Source: Burhinus oedicnemus
Taxonomy: Eukaryota; Chordata; Aves; Charadriiformes; Burhinidae
Direction: 5' to 3'
DNA: 64,000 nucleotides
Assembly (NCBI GenBank): GCA_008921705.1
Contig: VFFE01007859.1
Location: 2,656,266-2,720,265, forward strand
The position numbers and the translations under genes are program-made. Each line of letters begins with the position of its first letter. The first letter of the stretch is position 1. The notes below the pieces were generated by a model. The model made no database searches, had not been told where the DNA came from, and was given only the letters and a program-made list of their open reading frames with translations. This document shows, one piece after another, positions 1 to 11,000 of this stretch.

Positions 1-27
1 CTGGGTTATGGTCTGAAAAGCTGAATT

Positions 28-47
28 AAAAAAAAAAAAAAAAAAAA
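28..47. repeat. Poly(A) tract, 20 A
   Basis: An uninterrupted run of 20 adenines. No retroelement body is recognisable immediately upstream within the window (only 27 bases are visible), so it could be either a retroelement tail or plain slippage. Such tracts are length-polymorphic and prone to sequencing error. Confidence 0.9.
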
Positions 48-1035
48 GACTTGGAGTAAATGACTAATTGGAAAAGTGTACCATAATAAACAAAGGCTGT
101 TGTGCCAGACTAACCTTACATCTTTTGCGACTGCTTTTGTTGGGTAGTGGAAATGTGATTAGATTTCCTCCATCTGGTAAAGGATGCACTAAATAAAGTT
201 TAGACAGAAGATGTAGTTAGGGGGAAAATATAAAGTGGGGAAGGCAGTGGTAGAAGAGGGCCTCGGGAGATGACCTGAGACACTGTTGGAAGGTGAAAGA
301 GGAGGTAATCAAAGTGCCTGCCTCAGTCACACCTTTTGTTGTTGTCGTTTGAATTAAGGATCTTGGCCAAGAAGGAGGCCGAGCATTGGAACTGCTGCTG
401 GCTCAAAGATGGTAGGCATCACCAGTGCGCAGGGGGCTCTGGACCCTGCACGAGAATGTCAAAGAATGGGCTGTTGGAAGCAGAAGGATACCAGTTGTGC
501 AAATGTGAAGTTGGGTAGTTGCAAGTCAAAACAAAAACCTGCCAAAAAAAGGAGCCATAAGCGATTTCCCGTGGTAGGACAGATTGATTGTTACTGTGAG
601 GAGCTGCGGGAAAGAACAGTATGATGGCAGCTGCATCCAGCACAGTATTTTTGGTGGGGATGAGAATGGATCAGAGATGCTACACAGGACCTGGAGCGTA
701 TGATGTATAATTTTGGTCATGCGTTTTCAAAAGGGTGGGCTCAAGCTGAAGTCATAGCAAAGACGGGCTCTCAAAATGACTGAAGGCGTGGAGGGCTTAT
801 CGTGTGATACAAAATTAGAGTAACTTGGCTTTTTCAGCTTAAAGTGAAGGTTGAGTTGGGGAAATGACTATAAATAGTAAATGCTGAGGAGGAAGAAGAA
901 ATGTTAAAGAAATGCTGTTATATGAACAGACAAGAATAAACGGGGGTTAGGAAAAAGTCTCTGTCAGCAGGGAGGTCCTGGGACAGGTTTCCAGTTGGAG
1001 TTACAGGGAGTCAGTCCTGAAGTTCCTGCAACTTG
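48..1035. other. Unannotated unique sequence
   Basis: Nothing recognisable. The open frames here (at most 74 codons, at 336-643) overlap one another on both strands and have no family resemblance. I regard them as chance frames. Confidence 0.6.
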
Positions 1036-1039
1036 GGCT

Positions 1040-1120
1040 GGGTTTTTTGTTTTGTTTTTATGTTTGGGGTTTTGCTGGGTGTTGTGGTTTGTTGGCTTTT
1101 TGGTTTGTTTTTTTTTTTCA
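1040..1120. repeat. GT/T-rich low-complexity tract
   Basis: A stretch of T-runs spaced by single G or short G-runs (GTTT, GTTTT and GGGTTTT units), ending in an 11-base T run. It gives a spurious Lys/Asn/Gln/Thr-rich frame on the minus strand between 964 and 1212, which is a composition artefact and not a gene. Confidence 0.8.
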
Positions 1121-4020
1121 ATAACTTTGTTTTTACAATCCAAAACGTGAGAACATTGTTTAAAGGTCATAACAAGGTTTCTACCAAACCAACAACTAGA
1201 GGCCTTTTCCATTCAGGGTAAAACACTTCAGCTTCCTTTATAACAAGCCTCAAGGCTTTTTCCTTTAGTGTGTTTGAGAAAATGCCTTCTTATTTTGTCC
1301 AGCCTTCCACCTCAAATGATTAAGGCTGGCTTTCCAAATGACTATGACTGCTGTAGTCCGGCTGTTACCGGCTTACTCCTTGCCTCAGACCGAAGGGTTT
1401 TTTCTTCTCTTGTTTAATCTCAGTTGATGCTTCAATAATGTCAGTTGTTCTGCTTGAAGGAGAAGGCAGCACTGCCAGTATTTCCTGTATTCAGTTTTCT
1501 CCAACCTTCCTACCTTTTGTAAATTGGGGAAGGGGGAGGAAAAAAGGGAAAAAAAGGAAAAGAAAAAGTCATTGGTCTTAAGGGCAGAGGGTAATATTAG
1601 ATCATTTGTCTGACCACTTAGTAAAGCTGTTCGATGTTATAAGCTTCATTAAACCTGATACCATGTTTTGGCTTAAGTAAATATTTCAGAAAGATTTCTA
1701 GTCTTTATATTAAAATGTCAAGTGATGGGGTTTTTGCTATTTCCTTTGATAGTTTGTTTAAATGGGGGATGACTATCACTATAATTTTTAAACTGCTTTA
1801 TTTAATTTGACTTTCCCTGTCTATAAACTCCAGTTATTGTTTCATGTTGCATGTGAGGTCATGCAGGCCGACTTGAATTTAAGTGAGCATGTCACATTTT
1901 AGCCGATTTGCCTTTGTACTGAGGTCAGTGACACATCTTCCAGGAAGACCAAACTGTGTTATTCATCTGTTTTCTTTTCCAATTGTTTTCATTATACTGT
2001 ACATCCTTTCCTTTGTGGCTCTGTATTTTTGTCCTTTCGAATGACATAGTCCAATATGGTTATCTTCTGCAGATGAAATTACGGGATTTCTGATCTTCTC
2101 TGAGACTTTCAGCTATTGTCTTCTTGCCTCCGTTGACTTTCTGATTTCCTTGGTAAACTATTTCACTGCAAAGTCACAAGTGCTTGAAGAACTTGATTAA
2201 TCCTCTTCTTGATCTTCAAATTGCATTTGCCTAGGTAGCGCCTCAGTAGTTGCAAAAGCTCCATGGTGAATAGATGCTCGCGCAGTGGTCCTGCTCTCAT
2301 CATCCCAGTGCTCGCTTTAATCCCACTGTCTGCCCCCGTTGTGTGTCTGCCTCCAGCAGAACGCACCTCAGCTGGCTCGTGTACCTTGTATCAGGCTGTT
2401 TGTCCCTTAACATCTGCCTCCTGTCCTTCTTCCTCATTTCCTTCTAGCGTTCGGGGGACCTGGAACGTTACTTTTAAAATTCATCTCTTTTTTAGAGAAA
2501 ATGTCCTTTGGTCAGTTCTACTTTTCATCTGTGAGTTCCAGCTCGACACAGACCAGTTGTTTTTCAGCTCTCTCCTTGCCTGACCTCCATGCACACTACC
2601 TCACAAAACCCGTATCCAATATTCCATTTTTGTTATGCCCGCTTTTGGGCTTGGGATCACCCCATTCATCTTTCTTTATGCAGTTCCTCATCTGGAGTTT
2701 CCTTCCTACATTTTCTGTACTACAGAAACAATTATGGCGCTTCAGATCTAGTGTCAGCACTTTTCTTTGCCTATACATTTCTGCTCAGAGCCGTAACAGA
2801 GTGTTTTCTTGAAAAAGCATTGTTTAGTTTTGGGGGTGGGGGTGGGGTGTGACACTATGTCAAGGCTGCCATAAACAGACTAAAGTATGTCCTTGGGATG
2901 ATTAGAGGCATCTGAGACATTTCCAAGACGATGTAGATCATTCTCTGAGCATGCCAATCCGTTGAAGACATTTGTTACTCGCACAGTCTTTAACTACATA
3001 TCTATCCCCCTTCTTTCATGTGCTGCCTAAAAAGGATAAGCGGTTGCTGGTTGGAAGCGTTGATGATCTGCTCAAGAAACAAAGTAAGGAAGTTTAAAGG
3101 CAATGCATTTAAAAACTTAAATATGTTTTGAGTTGCAAAGATTTAAAGTAATAAAAAGGAGCAAAATTATTAACTTAAATTGCCACGAGAGCTTCTTTAC
3201 ATATCAAATTTTACGTATTAGAGGCAGACAATTACGTGCCAATGTGAGAGTGCTGTTTCTTCGTCTGTGCTGTGAAAGCAGAGGCCTTGTATAGTTTGGG
3301 AAAAGCTTATGGAGCTGGTCCTCCCTGGATGAACCCTAGGAGTTAGGGCAGCAAATCAACATCTAAAAATAAATCTTCTGAGGAGCTGACATCTCAGACT
3401 TGTGTTTCCAAAGCCCTCCAGCCACTTTCAACATGTCCCACCCGATGCGACACACTGAATTCTCAAGCCAGTTGCCTCCAACGCAGCTGTCGGCTTCGCA
3501 GCATGTTCCCCTTCCCGGGAACTCAGCAAGCAGCAGTACTTGCTCTTCAGCACACCTAAAAGCATCAGAGTAAATCTTATTTAAGTCTCCATTGCTCTTC
3601 GGTAGGATTTCGGTTAAGCCTTCATGTAAAGAAAGTTAAGTCTGTGCTGTATTTTGCTGTTCTTAAACCACAACAGAAAGAGAATCTGCTTTTGGTGTTT
3701 TCCAGTAACATATTTACTGTTAACAGCACCCGTAGTTTCCATATTAAAATGGAGACAGGGGACTTCCAACTTCTTTTTGGTATGGGTTTTCGGTTATTTT
3801 GCTGTTTGCTTGCCCATGTTTTTTAAAGGCCTTGTGTATGTGAAATGTGTTTATCACATTATGAATTTATGGTGGTAGATTTATTTTTATCTCTTAAGTT
3901 ATAGCCATTTGTAATTCGTTCCAAGGCCATCACTTTCCATTCCGAGCATGAAGTGGAAAGCCTGTCCTTTGAAACGGATTGCTGGAACTGGAAGTTTTCA
4001 AGAATTCATGTTCTCAACAG
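1121..4020. other. Unannotated unique sequence
   Basis: No gene, RNA gene or recognisable repeat. The longest frames (106 and 103 codons on the plus strand between 2263 and 2812) overlap each other in different frames and are rich in Ser, Phe and Cys as expected from pyrimidine-rich DNA. A G-rich run at 2831-2847 has only three G-tracts, one short of a canonical quadruplex. Confidence 0.55.
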
Positions 4021-4071
4021 CTCTCTCTTTTTTTTGTTGTTTATATTTTTCTTTTCTTTTTCCTCCTGCAG

Positions 4072-4121
4072 ACCAGCCATTTTAAGCACAGGATACAGCC
4101 CTGGTATTGCAAGAAGCACAG
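4072..4121 (+). other. Candidate 50-nt exon with strong splice sites
   Basis: A pyrimidine-dominated tract from about 4021 to 4067 runs into CTGCAG (AG at 4070-4071). Fifty bases later there is an excellent donor, CACAG followed by GTAAGAG (GT at 4122-4123). Two of three forward frames are open. One, entered with one leftover base, reads P-A-I-L-S-T-G-Y-S-P-G-I-A-R-S-T; the other is rich in Lys and His. Fifty bases is not a multiple of three, so inclusion would shift the frame. I cannot match either peptide to a protein I know. It may be a real internal exon of a plus-strand gene, a lncRNA exon, or a chance pseudo-exon. The splice signals are directly visible; use is inference. Confidence 0.35.
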
Positions 4122-5230
4122 GTAAGAGATGAAAAATCACTGTGACTCAAAGCTCATTTTTAGAGGTTTTCAGCCTCTGTAAATTCAAAGGATAAAGGCA
4201 CAGTTTTGCATCAGGTAACTAGCAGCTGAGATTGACCCCGTTTTACAGAAAAACAGAAGACTTAAGTCTGTTGAAAGAGCAATATTAAATTGTCACCCCT
4301 TGGACTGCAGCACACATCCCATGTGAATTTTCATAGGCATCCCGGAGCAAAATATATCATTCCAGTGAACGTTTTTCCCATCAACACAGGCTCTGGGACC
4401 AAACCTCACCATTTGGTGAACTTTGTTCATGTGTTATGTCCGGTGCTGCTGGAAGTAATAGATGTTGCTGAGATTCCCAAAGTATTTTAGTTTTCAACTG
4501 CAATTAATTGCCAGTACAGCTGCCAGTGACTCCCAGTAGTTTGTGATGTATTTGTGAAAGGCAGCTGAGTTCAGATCTAAGCAGGCAGCACAGGTTTTCC
4601 TTCGAAAAGGCTGTTGAGTAGCCATTAGATGGTGGCTGTCCTTAGATCTAGATTCATCTGTCTGGGGTCCCTCTTCTGCTTGTCTTCGGTGACCTAAGTG
4701 AAAGCTTAAGAGGAATAGCTCCTCATGTATATAGGCTTTCCAAATAAGTGCCTGAAGTTACGGTAGAATAAACCAGGGACGATCTCTGCAGATCGAGTGT
4801 GTGTGTTGCAACCTTCTCATGGAAGTGAATCTAATTTTTCTTATTTCAAATTGGCTTCATTGCTTAGGTAATGCACCCTGTAGAAATGCAGTGCCATTTG
4901 GAAGAGGTACCTCTGTGTACTGCTTCTTATCCCCTCTGTCTCCAGATACCCACAGCCACTGAAAATCTGTCCCCAGAAGACACAGGAGGGTGAAACTTCT
5001 CCAAACTATGGTGCTGTTTTTGAAAAACAGGCTGAACTGCTTTGATAATCCACATCTGATAATTCACCCCCGATATCTATATTCATATCTATTAAACTGT
5101 GCGGTTTAAAACTCAAAATGCTGGTAAACACTCTTAAACAGATGCTTAGTCTCAGCTCCAGCAGCCTCCAAAATCCCTTTAGGGAGGTAGATTGTCGGGT
5201 AGAAAGGGTGATGTTTTGTTGTTTGTGATA
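4122..5230. other. Unannotated sequence between candidate exons
   Basis: No coding signal. At 4866-4869 a TTGCTTAG acceptor-like end abuts GTAATG, an AG/GT juxtaposition that I consider probably coincidental. A short stretch near 4235-4265 faintly recalls a MIR core but is too weak to call. Confidence 0.5.
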
Positions 5231-5271
5231 TGTTAACTTTTTAGAAGTATTTTTTAGCACGTTTGTTCCAG

Positions 5272-5388
5272 GGGTCTGCACGTTCAGAAATGCAGGGTCT
5301 GCTCAGCCTGGGGAGGGAAAGTTTGCCAGCTGCAGCCTTCGTCTGGTTGAATGTGTCAGGGGATAGAAATCACGGTCTGACCCTCACG
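5272..5388 (+). other. Candidate 117-nt exon, one frame fully open
   Basis: An acceptor-like T-rich stretch ends in GTTTGTTCCAG (AG at 5270-5271), and a donor ACG followed by GTAAGTT starts at 5389. The interval is exactly 39 codons and the zero frame is open throughout, while the other two have stops. The translation contains a small-hydrophobic stretch (L-P-A-A-A-F-V-W-L) but matches no family I recognise. The pyrimidine tract is interrupted by purines. Phase does not agree with an open frame of the candidate exon at 4072-4121, which argues against both being coding exons of one transcript. Confidence 0.22.
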
Positions 5389-5806
5389 GTAAGTTAAATA
5401 CGTGAAAATGTAATAAAAGAATGCAATGTAATAATGCGCTTTCCCATCTGACAAGCCTGAACTTGTGTGGAGGTGCCGAGTGCCAGCTGCTGCGGTACCA
5501 ACCCAAACCTTTGGCTTCAGTAAGGCAAATGATCTAAGCTTGTTTCATGCCAACCTCTGCATTTTACAATATGAACAAAATCAGATGGTGAACTGTTGAT
5601 TTCTCAAATTCCCTTCTCAGAACTGCCTTGCTGCTGGCTGTTCCAAGCCAAGGCTCTATTCTGCCTCCGGAGCACCCGGGCTGTGATACGCGAGATTTTC
5701 TACTGATTCCTCTGCTAAATTTAAGAACTACAGGTGATCTGCTTTGCGATTGTTACATATGCTATATTTTTTTAATTGCTGCTATCTCCTTCTGCTGTTT
5801 TCCTCC

Positions 5807-5808
5807 AG
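5807..5808 (+). other. Candidate splice acceptor
   Basis: About 50 pyrimidine-rich bases from 5760 end in TTTTCCTCCAG (AG at 5807-5808), a textbook-quality 3' splice site. Downstream, the frame that begins after one base is open for 35 codons to a TAG near 5919. No good donor is seen before that stop, so if used it would be a terminal exon. No clear AATAAA follows within about 200 bases. The site strength is visible; use is inference. Confidence 0.22.
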
Positions 5809-5875
5809 GATCTGGGAGCTGATGGGCACTTTGGATGACAAAGGCACAAAAATACCGACGATCTCTCCACAGCAG

Positions 5876-5888
5876 CCACTAGGTGGCA
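5876..5888. promoter_or_regulatory. CTCF-like binding core
   Basis: The sequence CCACTAGGTGGCA matches the vertebrate CTCF core pattern CCASYAGRKGGCR at every position, with GCAG immediately 5'. CTCF is the zinc-finger architectural protein that anchors loops and insulators. The orientation (CCAC...GGCA on the plus strand) would matter for loop direction. It sits inside the CpG-richer block, consistent with an open regulatory site. A 13-base degenerate match can occur by chance a few times per hundred kilobases, so this is a candidate only. Confidence 0.45.
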
Positions 5889-6240
5889 AAACAGGCACTT
5901 TGTGCATCCAAACTACATAGAGCGACCCCCGTTAAAACAACGTGCTGGGCTTTCCCTGCGACTGTTCTGTTGCCTCTATAAATATTATTTTTTATAAGCT
6001 ATTATGGCGTATTTAGATAACGCACATGGGGAATCTTCACTCTAAAAGTCTGTCAGCGCTCTCCTTCTGAATTATGTATTGGTCGTTCAGGGTTGAAGCC
6101 TGCTCAGAGCATTTCGGCAGCAGAATTTGCCATCGTATCGCAGGGTTTGAAGAGGATAACGTATTTAACAGCCTGGTGAGGCTGTTCATAAGGCTGCGTC
6201 GGTCCTGGCTCACCTGTGAATCACAGTTCAGGTGTGGGTT

Positions 6241-7950
6241 CCCTTCCTAAATTACAGACGGCTCAAAGACCTGGGACCTGTTCAAGATAGAGGCTCTGTA
6301 AGTACTTCGTTGTATTTATAAACATATAAGTGAATATTTGAAGACAGTCCCTGCTTCAAATATTTTACAGGCACAAGTATGAAGGCTCGTTAAAAAACAG
6401 GGGAAACACAGACACCCTAGGCATTTTCTAAAGCCTGGGCATAGATTACGCTGTTTGTTATCCTGACTCCATGAGATTTTGTCCTCTGTGGAATACGTCC
6501 TTGTGTTTTTGCCTACTGGATATGTCTCAAATTACAGATTTCCATCATGGTCTGCTTTTTTGTTTTCTCAATAGCTTTCAGGGGCCCTCACAGGGAAGTT
6601 TCCAGTTCCCTCTCTATGGTGACAGCAGTGTTCTTGGCTGGCTCCTTTCAGACAACTTTCACGCATCCAAGCCTGTCCTGCCCTTGTTGTCCTGTTCCCT
6701 AACAATACTGCTTGCAGCCGTGCTCCTTTACTGCTCTGCCAATCCTACCTTTTTTGGGTAGTGGTACCTCTTCTTCCTAGATGCTAGGATGTGAAACTCA
6801 TCTGCCACACGCCTAGGTCCTGCAATGGCCTTCAGTGACATATTCGCTCCCTCTCCCCCGGCAAAGATTCTGCTTGGAAGAGCAGAGAACTTGTTTTGCC
6901 CCAAAATGATGATCTGAAATATCACGTTTTAGAACGAAGTGGAAATCTCCCATTCTGGAACGATGAGAAACATGGGCAGAATTATGTTTGCTATGCTTCT
7001 CTGGCAGGCTGGACATTAAAATGAGTCTACATGTTAAAATTAAGTGTAGTAAGAATGGCAATAGGTCAGGTCTAAGCAGAAACAGTGGACATAAAGCAGA
7101 TTTTTGACCAGTCGTTTTAACAGAGCGTTGGTCTTCTGAGTGGAAGGTGACACATAATGCTATGGAAAATAGAGCAGGATGCTTGTCACTTAGGATTGTA
7201 ATATTCATGTGGCCACACTGAGGTTTCACAAAATATCAGAAGTCTGGATTTCACTAACTTTTAAGTACTTGGCTTCAGAATCTTAGTGCTGACGTTCTAA
7301 TATTTGTACTCATAATTTCATTTTTAGTTCTTGTGGCTTCGAGGAGTTCTGGCTGTTTTAACGGTGTGATGGATCTGGTCAAGGCAAGTGTCCCATTGCC
7401 GCTGTCTGGAGGCAGAGGCTTCACTGCAGGTGGGAGGATAGCTGGAGCTGAGCGCTACCCCTGATTGCTGAACAAAAAGCACAGGCTGCTCAGAGCTCAG
7501 TGTAGGCTGCCCACCGTCGTCCCTCGGATGCCCACTCGGATCGGGCCCAGTGCTACCAGGTCCTGTTTCCACGTGTTGTAGCAGAGGGCTGCAGCTGCAA
7601 TGCCGGAGTCAGGTACTTCCCATAGACAATCTGAGTATGACTCACTGCGTGATAAGAAAAAACGAATATCCCCAAGCCTTTCTGGTGACACGACAGTTTT
7701 CAGCCATAAAAGTTGACTTCCTGGGATGTCCTTCAGTTTGCAATAATTTTCTAGGAGGCAAAAGCAAAAAAAACCGAGCTGCTAATGAAATAACGTGTTT
7801 TCCAAGAGTGTTAAATATATGAAAATGGTGCTGGAATTACAACAGATTGACAACATGTATTTTTCTTCGATAGACATAAGAAACATGAATAGCCATGTAA
7901 TGTAACCTGGTGGTCCCAGTTTACAGCAAGGGTAATGTATTTGTTATTTA
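6241..7950. other. Unannotated unique sequence
   Basis: No recognisable gene or repeat. A 138-codon minus-strand frame spans 6813-7229 and a 96-codon plus frame spans 6471-6761. Neither shows a domain, repeat or family signature, and both overlap frames on the other strand. Confidence 0.5.
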
Positions 7951-7956
7951 TAAAGG

Positions 7957-7998
7957 GTTAATCAATGATTAACAGACATTACAATTAATGGTTAATTG
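7957..7998. promoter_or_regulatory. Paired palindromes of homeodomain-type sites
   Basis: Two perfect inverted repeats lie within 42 bases. The first, 7957-7973, is GTTAATCA-A-TGATTAAC. The second, 7982-7998, is CAATTAA-TGG-TTAATTG. The half sites contain TAAT/ATTA cores, and the first also contains TGATTA, a form used by PBX/TALE and HOX-type homeodomain dimers. HNF1 prefers GTTAAT-N-ATTAAC with one spacer base, and here the GTTAAT and ATTAAC halves are five bases apart, so HNF1 fits poorly. A TGATTG box follows directly (7997-8002). This resembles a dimer-binding enhancer core, but function is inference. Confidence 0.4.
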
Positions 7999-8002
7999 AT
8001 TG

Positions 8003-11000
8003 TTGTAGACTTAGTTCACACATGGCTTGCAGCTATCTGTAACATTGCCTTCATGCTGTAAGGTATTTATAGCATTTATTAATCACGCACTACTGTTTTT
8101 TAGATCTTCTGATTTTATTAGGTGTAACCAAATTTTCAATAGCACACCAGTGAACTTAGCACTTAGCATCACGCTAGCAAAAGGGAAAATAAAAGAAACC
8201 GGTTAACTTGGCTTTGATTTCTTTGATGTGAGGAAACCATCAGCTGCATAAATTGGATGCACTATCGTATTATGAAAGTAATTTTAAGTAAAACATGCCA
8301 TTTATGGAAGCAGCACACTTAAAGATTTTTGTAATTACAAATATTTGTACTGTTAAGTGAATTGCATTAAAGTATTCGTTGTTGCTGCTTTATTTCCCTG
8401 GAGGACTTTTCTGTAGTGGGAGCTTTGTTATGCTGATAAATGTGCCTGAAAGCTTTATAATGTACTGATGCATTGTAGTGATAAATAGATCTGGTTAAGT
8501 AGTAAAGCTCAAACACATAATTAAACAGACTGTAATATACATCTTGCTGAGCAAGGGAAAACAATAGTGGAATCAGTAAAGATGAATACAAATGGTTTTA
8601 TTGAACTAAGCAAAAAATATTTTCTTATGCCTACAGAATGAGGAAATCTGGCCTGATACTTGCATGAACAGACTTATAAAGTGCTTAATCAGATATAAAA
8701 TACCTTTAAGAAGTTCAGCATTTATAATCAACGGACAGGGCTTTCTCCGGCCGCTCAGAGAAATAGAGATGTGCAACAAACCAGAGGTTAAGCAAATCAG
8801 CACAGCGTGGGATGGCTGAGAGAGGAGCCTGGGCACAGCAGGCAGGGCTCGCAGGTCTCACGCAGCAGTAAAATTAACAAAAACATGTGGCATTTGACAA
8901 AAGGATCGGAACTGAATATTGGCTGCACCTGCTTCCATTGTCCAAAATGTCCTTTCCTAGAACCTTTCCCAGCAGGGAGGCTGGTTCACACTTGGCGAGG
9001 CCACAGAGGTTTCACACTTCTTATTGCCGTTTGCTCTTCCAAATACCAGGAGAAAATGTGATTCAGAAGGAGCATGCTGGAAGAGGGAAACATGGCTGTG
9101 CATGACTTGAGAGTCACAAAAATAAACCTTTAACATAAAGGCACAAGGGGAACTTTCGTTCAAAAGGCAGAGCAGTACCCATGCAACCTGCTCGCAGATT
9201 ATCCTTGTCCATTCCAACTTTGAATTACTCTGAAGGGTGTTTTAAGTGAATTTCCGTTGCAGGGGTACCCATAGCCAAGTCAGTGCAATAGGAATTTCGT
9301 AGCTCGTTGTACAGATGCTATGGTGAAATAACTCCTGGAGGAATTAGAATTAGGCAGGATATGACAGCCAGAAGAAATACTAATTCTCCTGGATCGACTT
9401 TATGTGAGCTCCTACCCTACACAGTGCTTTGCCCACCTGGAATAGCGTAAGCTGTTTAGATTCCTTTGCGGTGTCTGGGTATTAGCAAGACTCAGGGGAG
9501 AGACCAAATCCTGCTTCACTGATGCCAACAGCCAAAACTCTTAAGCCTTGTGCACGCTGGCTAATTATCGTGTAAAATTCCCCCAATGCTCACCAAGTTC
9601 TGCTATACCACCAGGAACCACCTAGTAGACAAAAAGAGCACCTGCTCATGACGTGGACTACTGCAAACATATTTCCCGAGGTTGTACAGCGTGATACGTT
9701 CCAGCCAGCAAACCCATTATTTCTAATTTACCGTGTGCTGCTAACACTAAAAGCTTTGCACGGCCTCCAGGAAGTCCGGCTTATTTAATGAGGAGCAGGG
9801 GAGTAGTAAATGCTTCCAACTTCTGGAGTTTAAGAGAAAAAGGAGTGGATGGGAAGGTGGTGGGCCCCCATGCATCTGGCTTCTCACAACCTGAGCTACA
9901 GGTGCTGCTCTATGCAAAGAGCCATATAGGAGTTCTTAGGAATATACGTGGTAATAGAGCGGGTTTCTACTTTGTAAGAAAACTTATTCTTGCCCCAAGA
10001 ACTGCATGTCACTACGCAAAGATATTTAGATGTCTAAAGGCCACTTAGGCATCTAAATACCGTTATAGATCTGGGCTTCAGTCCCAATTGTGTTGCTGCA
10101 GTCCGCAATGTCACCGGTTTTGCATGGCAGGCAGCAGATCGGCACTGACTGCAGGGAGAAGCACAGCCCAGCAGCCACTGGGTTTGATTTAATTGGGTTG
10201 AGCTGGTTTATGGTCTCTTGATATACGTATTTTTTTCCTCGTTGAAAAACAATGTGTCTGCCAAGGCCGGAACAAAAGCGGGAGCTGTCTGGACGTGAAA
10301 TTGCAGACTGACAGGGACAACCCTGCTTGATGGGAAGTAGACTCTGAAGGGTTTTGTGATGTCTGTCGGTTTATGCCATCTCTTCGTCACAGAGTTTGCA
10401 GTCCAAAGATTATTTTGGATGCTTGCCTATTCCCAGAAGCTCCGCTTGCTCGGAACAATTTCAGCTCAGCGTTAAGAAAATAATTATAATGAAATCTCAT
10501 GCCTCGCTGCCTCGGCCAGTCACCTCCATGGAGCAGATGGGCAGGGGGCTCAGATCAGCAAGGGTTTTCCCTCCCAGTGTACAACTGGTCTGATATCTTC
10601 ATAAAGGACTTTTTTGGTTTTCCCTTTGGCTCCCCCCTACTTCTGTCATGGCATCAGGGACAGGCTGCAGTTGGAAAACCGTGGACAGGGTTGGAAGTGT
10701 GGGGAAGGATGAAATTATAGTGTCTGCTGCCTGTCTGCTGCTCCTTGTTCACACATCCCAGCTGCAGAGAAAGCCAGGCTGGGAGCAGGCAGGCAAAGGA
10801 AACTGGTTTTTTGGTAATCCTTCTTGCATCTGCTGACTTTCAGTGTCAAGTCTGAGACCCACCTTGGAGCCCAGCCTGGTTGGTTAGACCACGTTCTACG
10901 CTCCCCGAAAGCCTAGGTCAGCTGATAGAAGTTTAGCCATTGACCTGCAAGTAGGTGTTGTGCTATCCCACCATGGCAGTCGTGGCCATGAGCGTGCATG

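Larger units (their letters stand above)
5641..6240. promoter_or_regulatory. CpG-richer block
   Basis: By hand count this 600-base block holds about 21 CpG dinucleotides, against about 3 in the 900 bases at 15001-15900. It falls short of a classical CpG island in GC content, but it stands out in this window and contains the CTCF-like core. It could be a weak promoter, enhancer or insulator element, or simply sequence with less germline methylation. Confidence 0.35.

Noticed and set aside
964..1212. Lys/Asn/Thr-rich minus-strand frame
   Set aside because: Produced by translation of a GTTT-type low-complexity tract.
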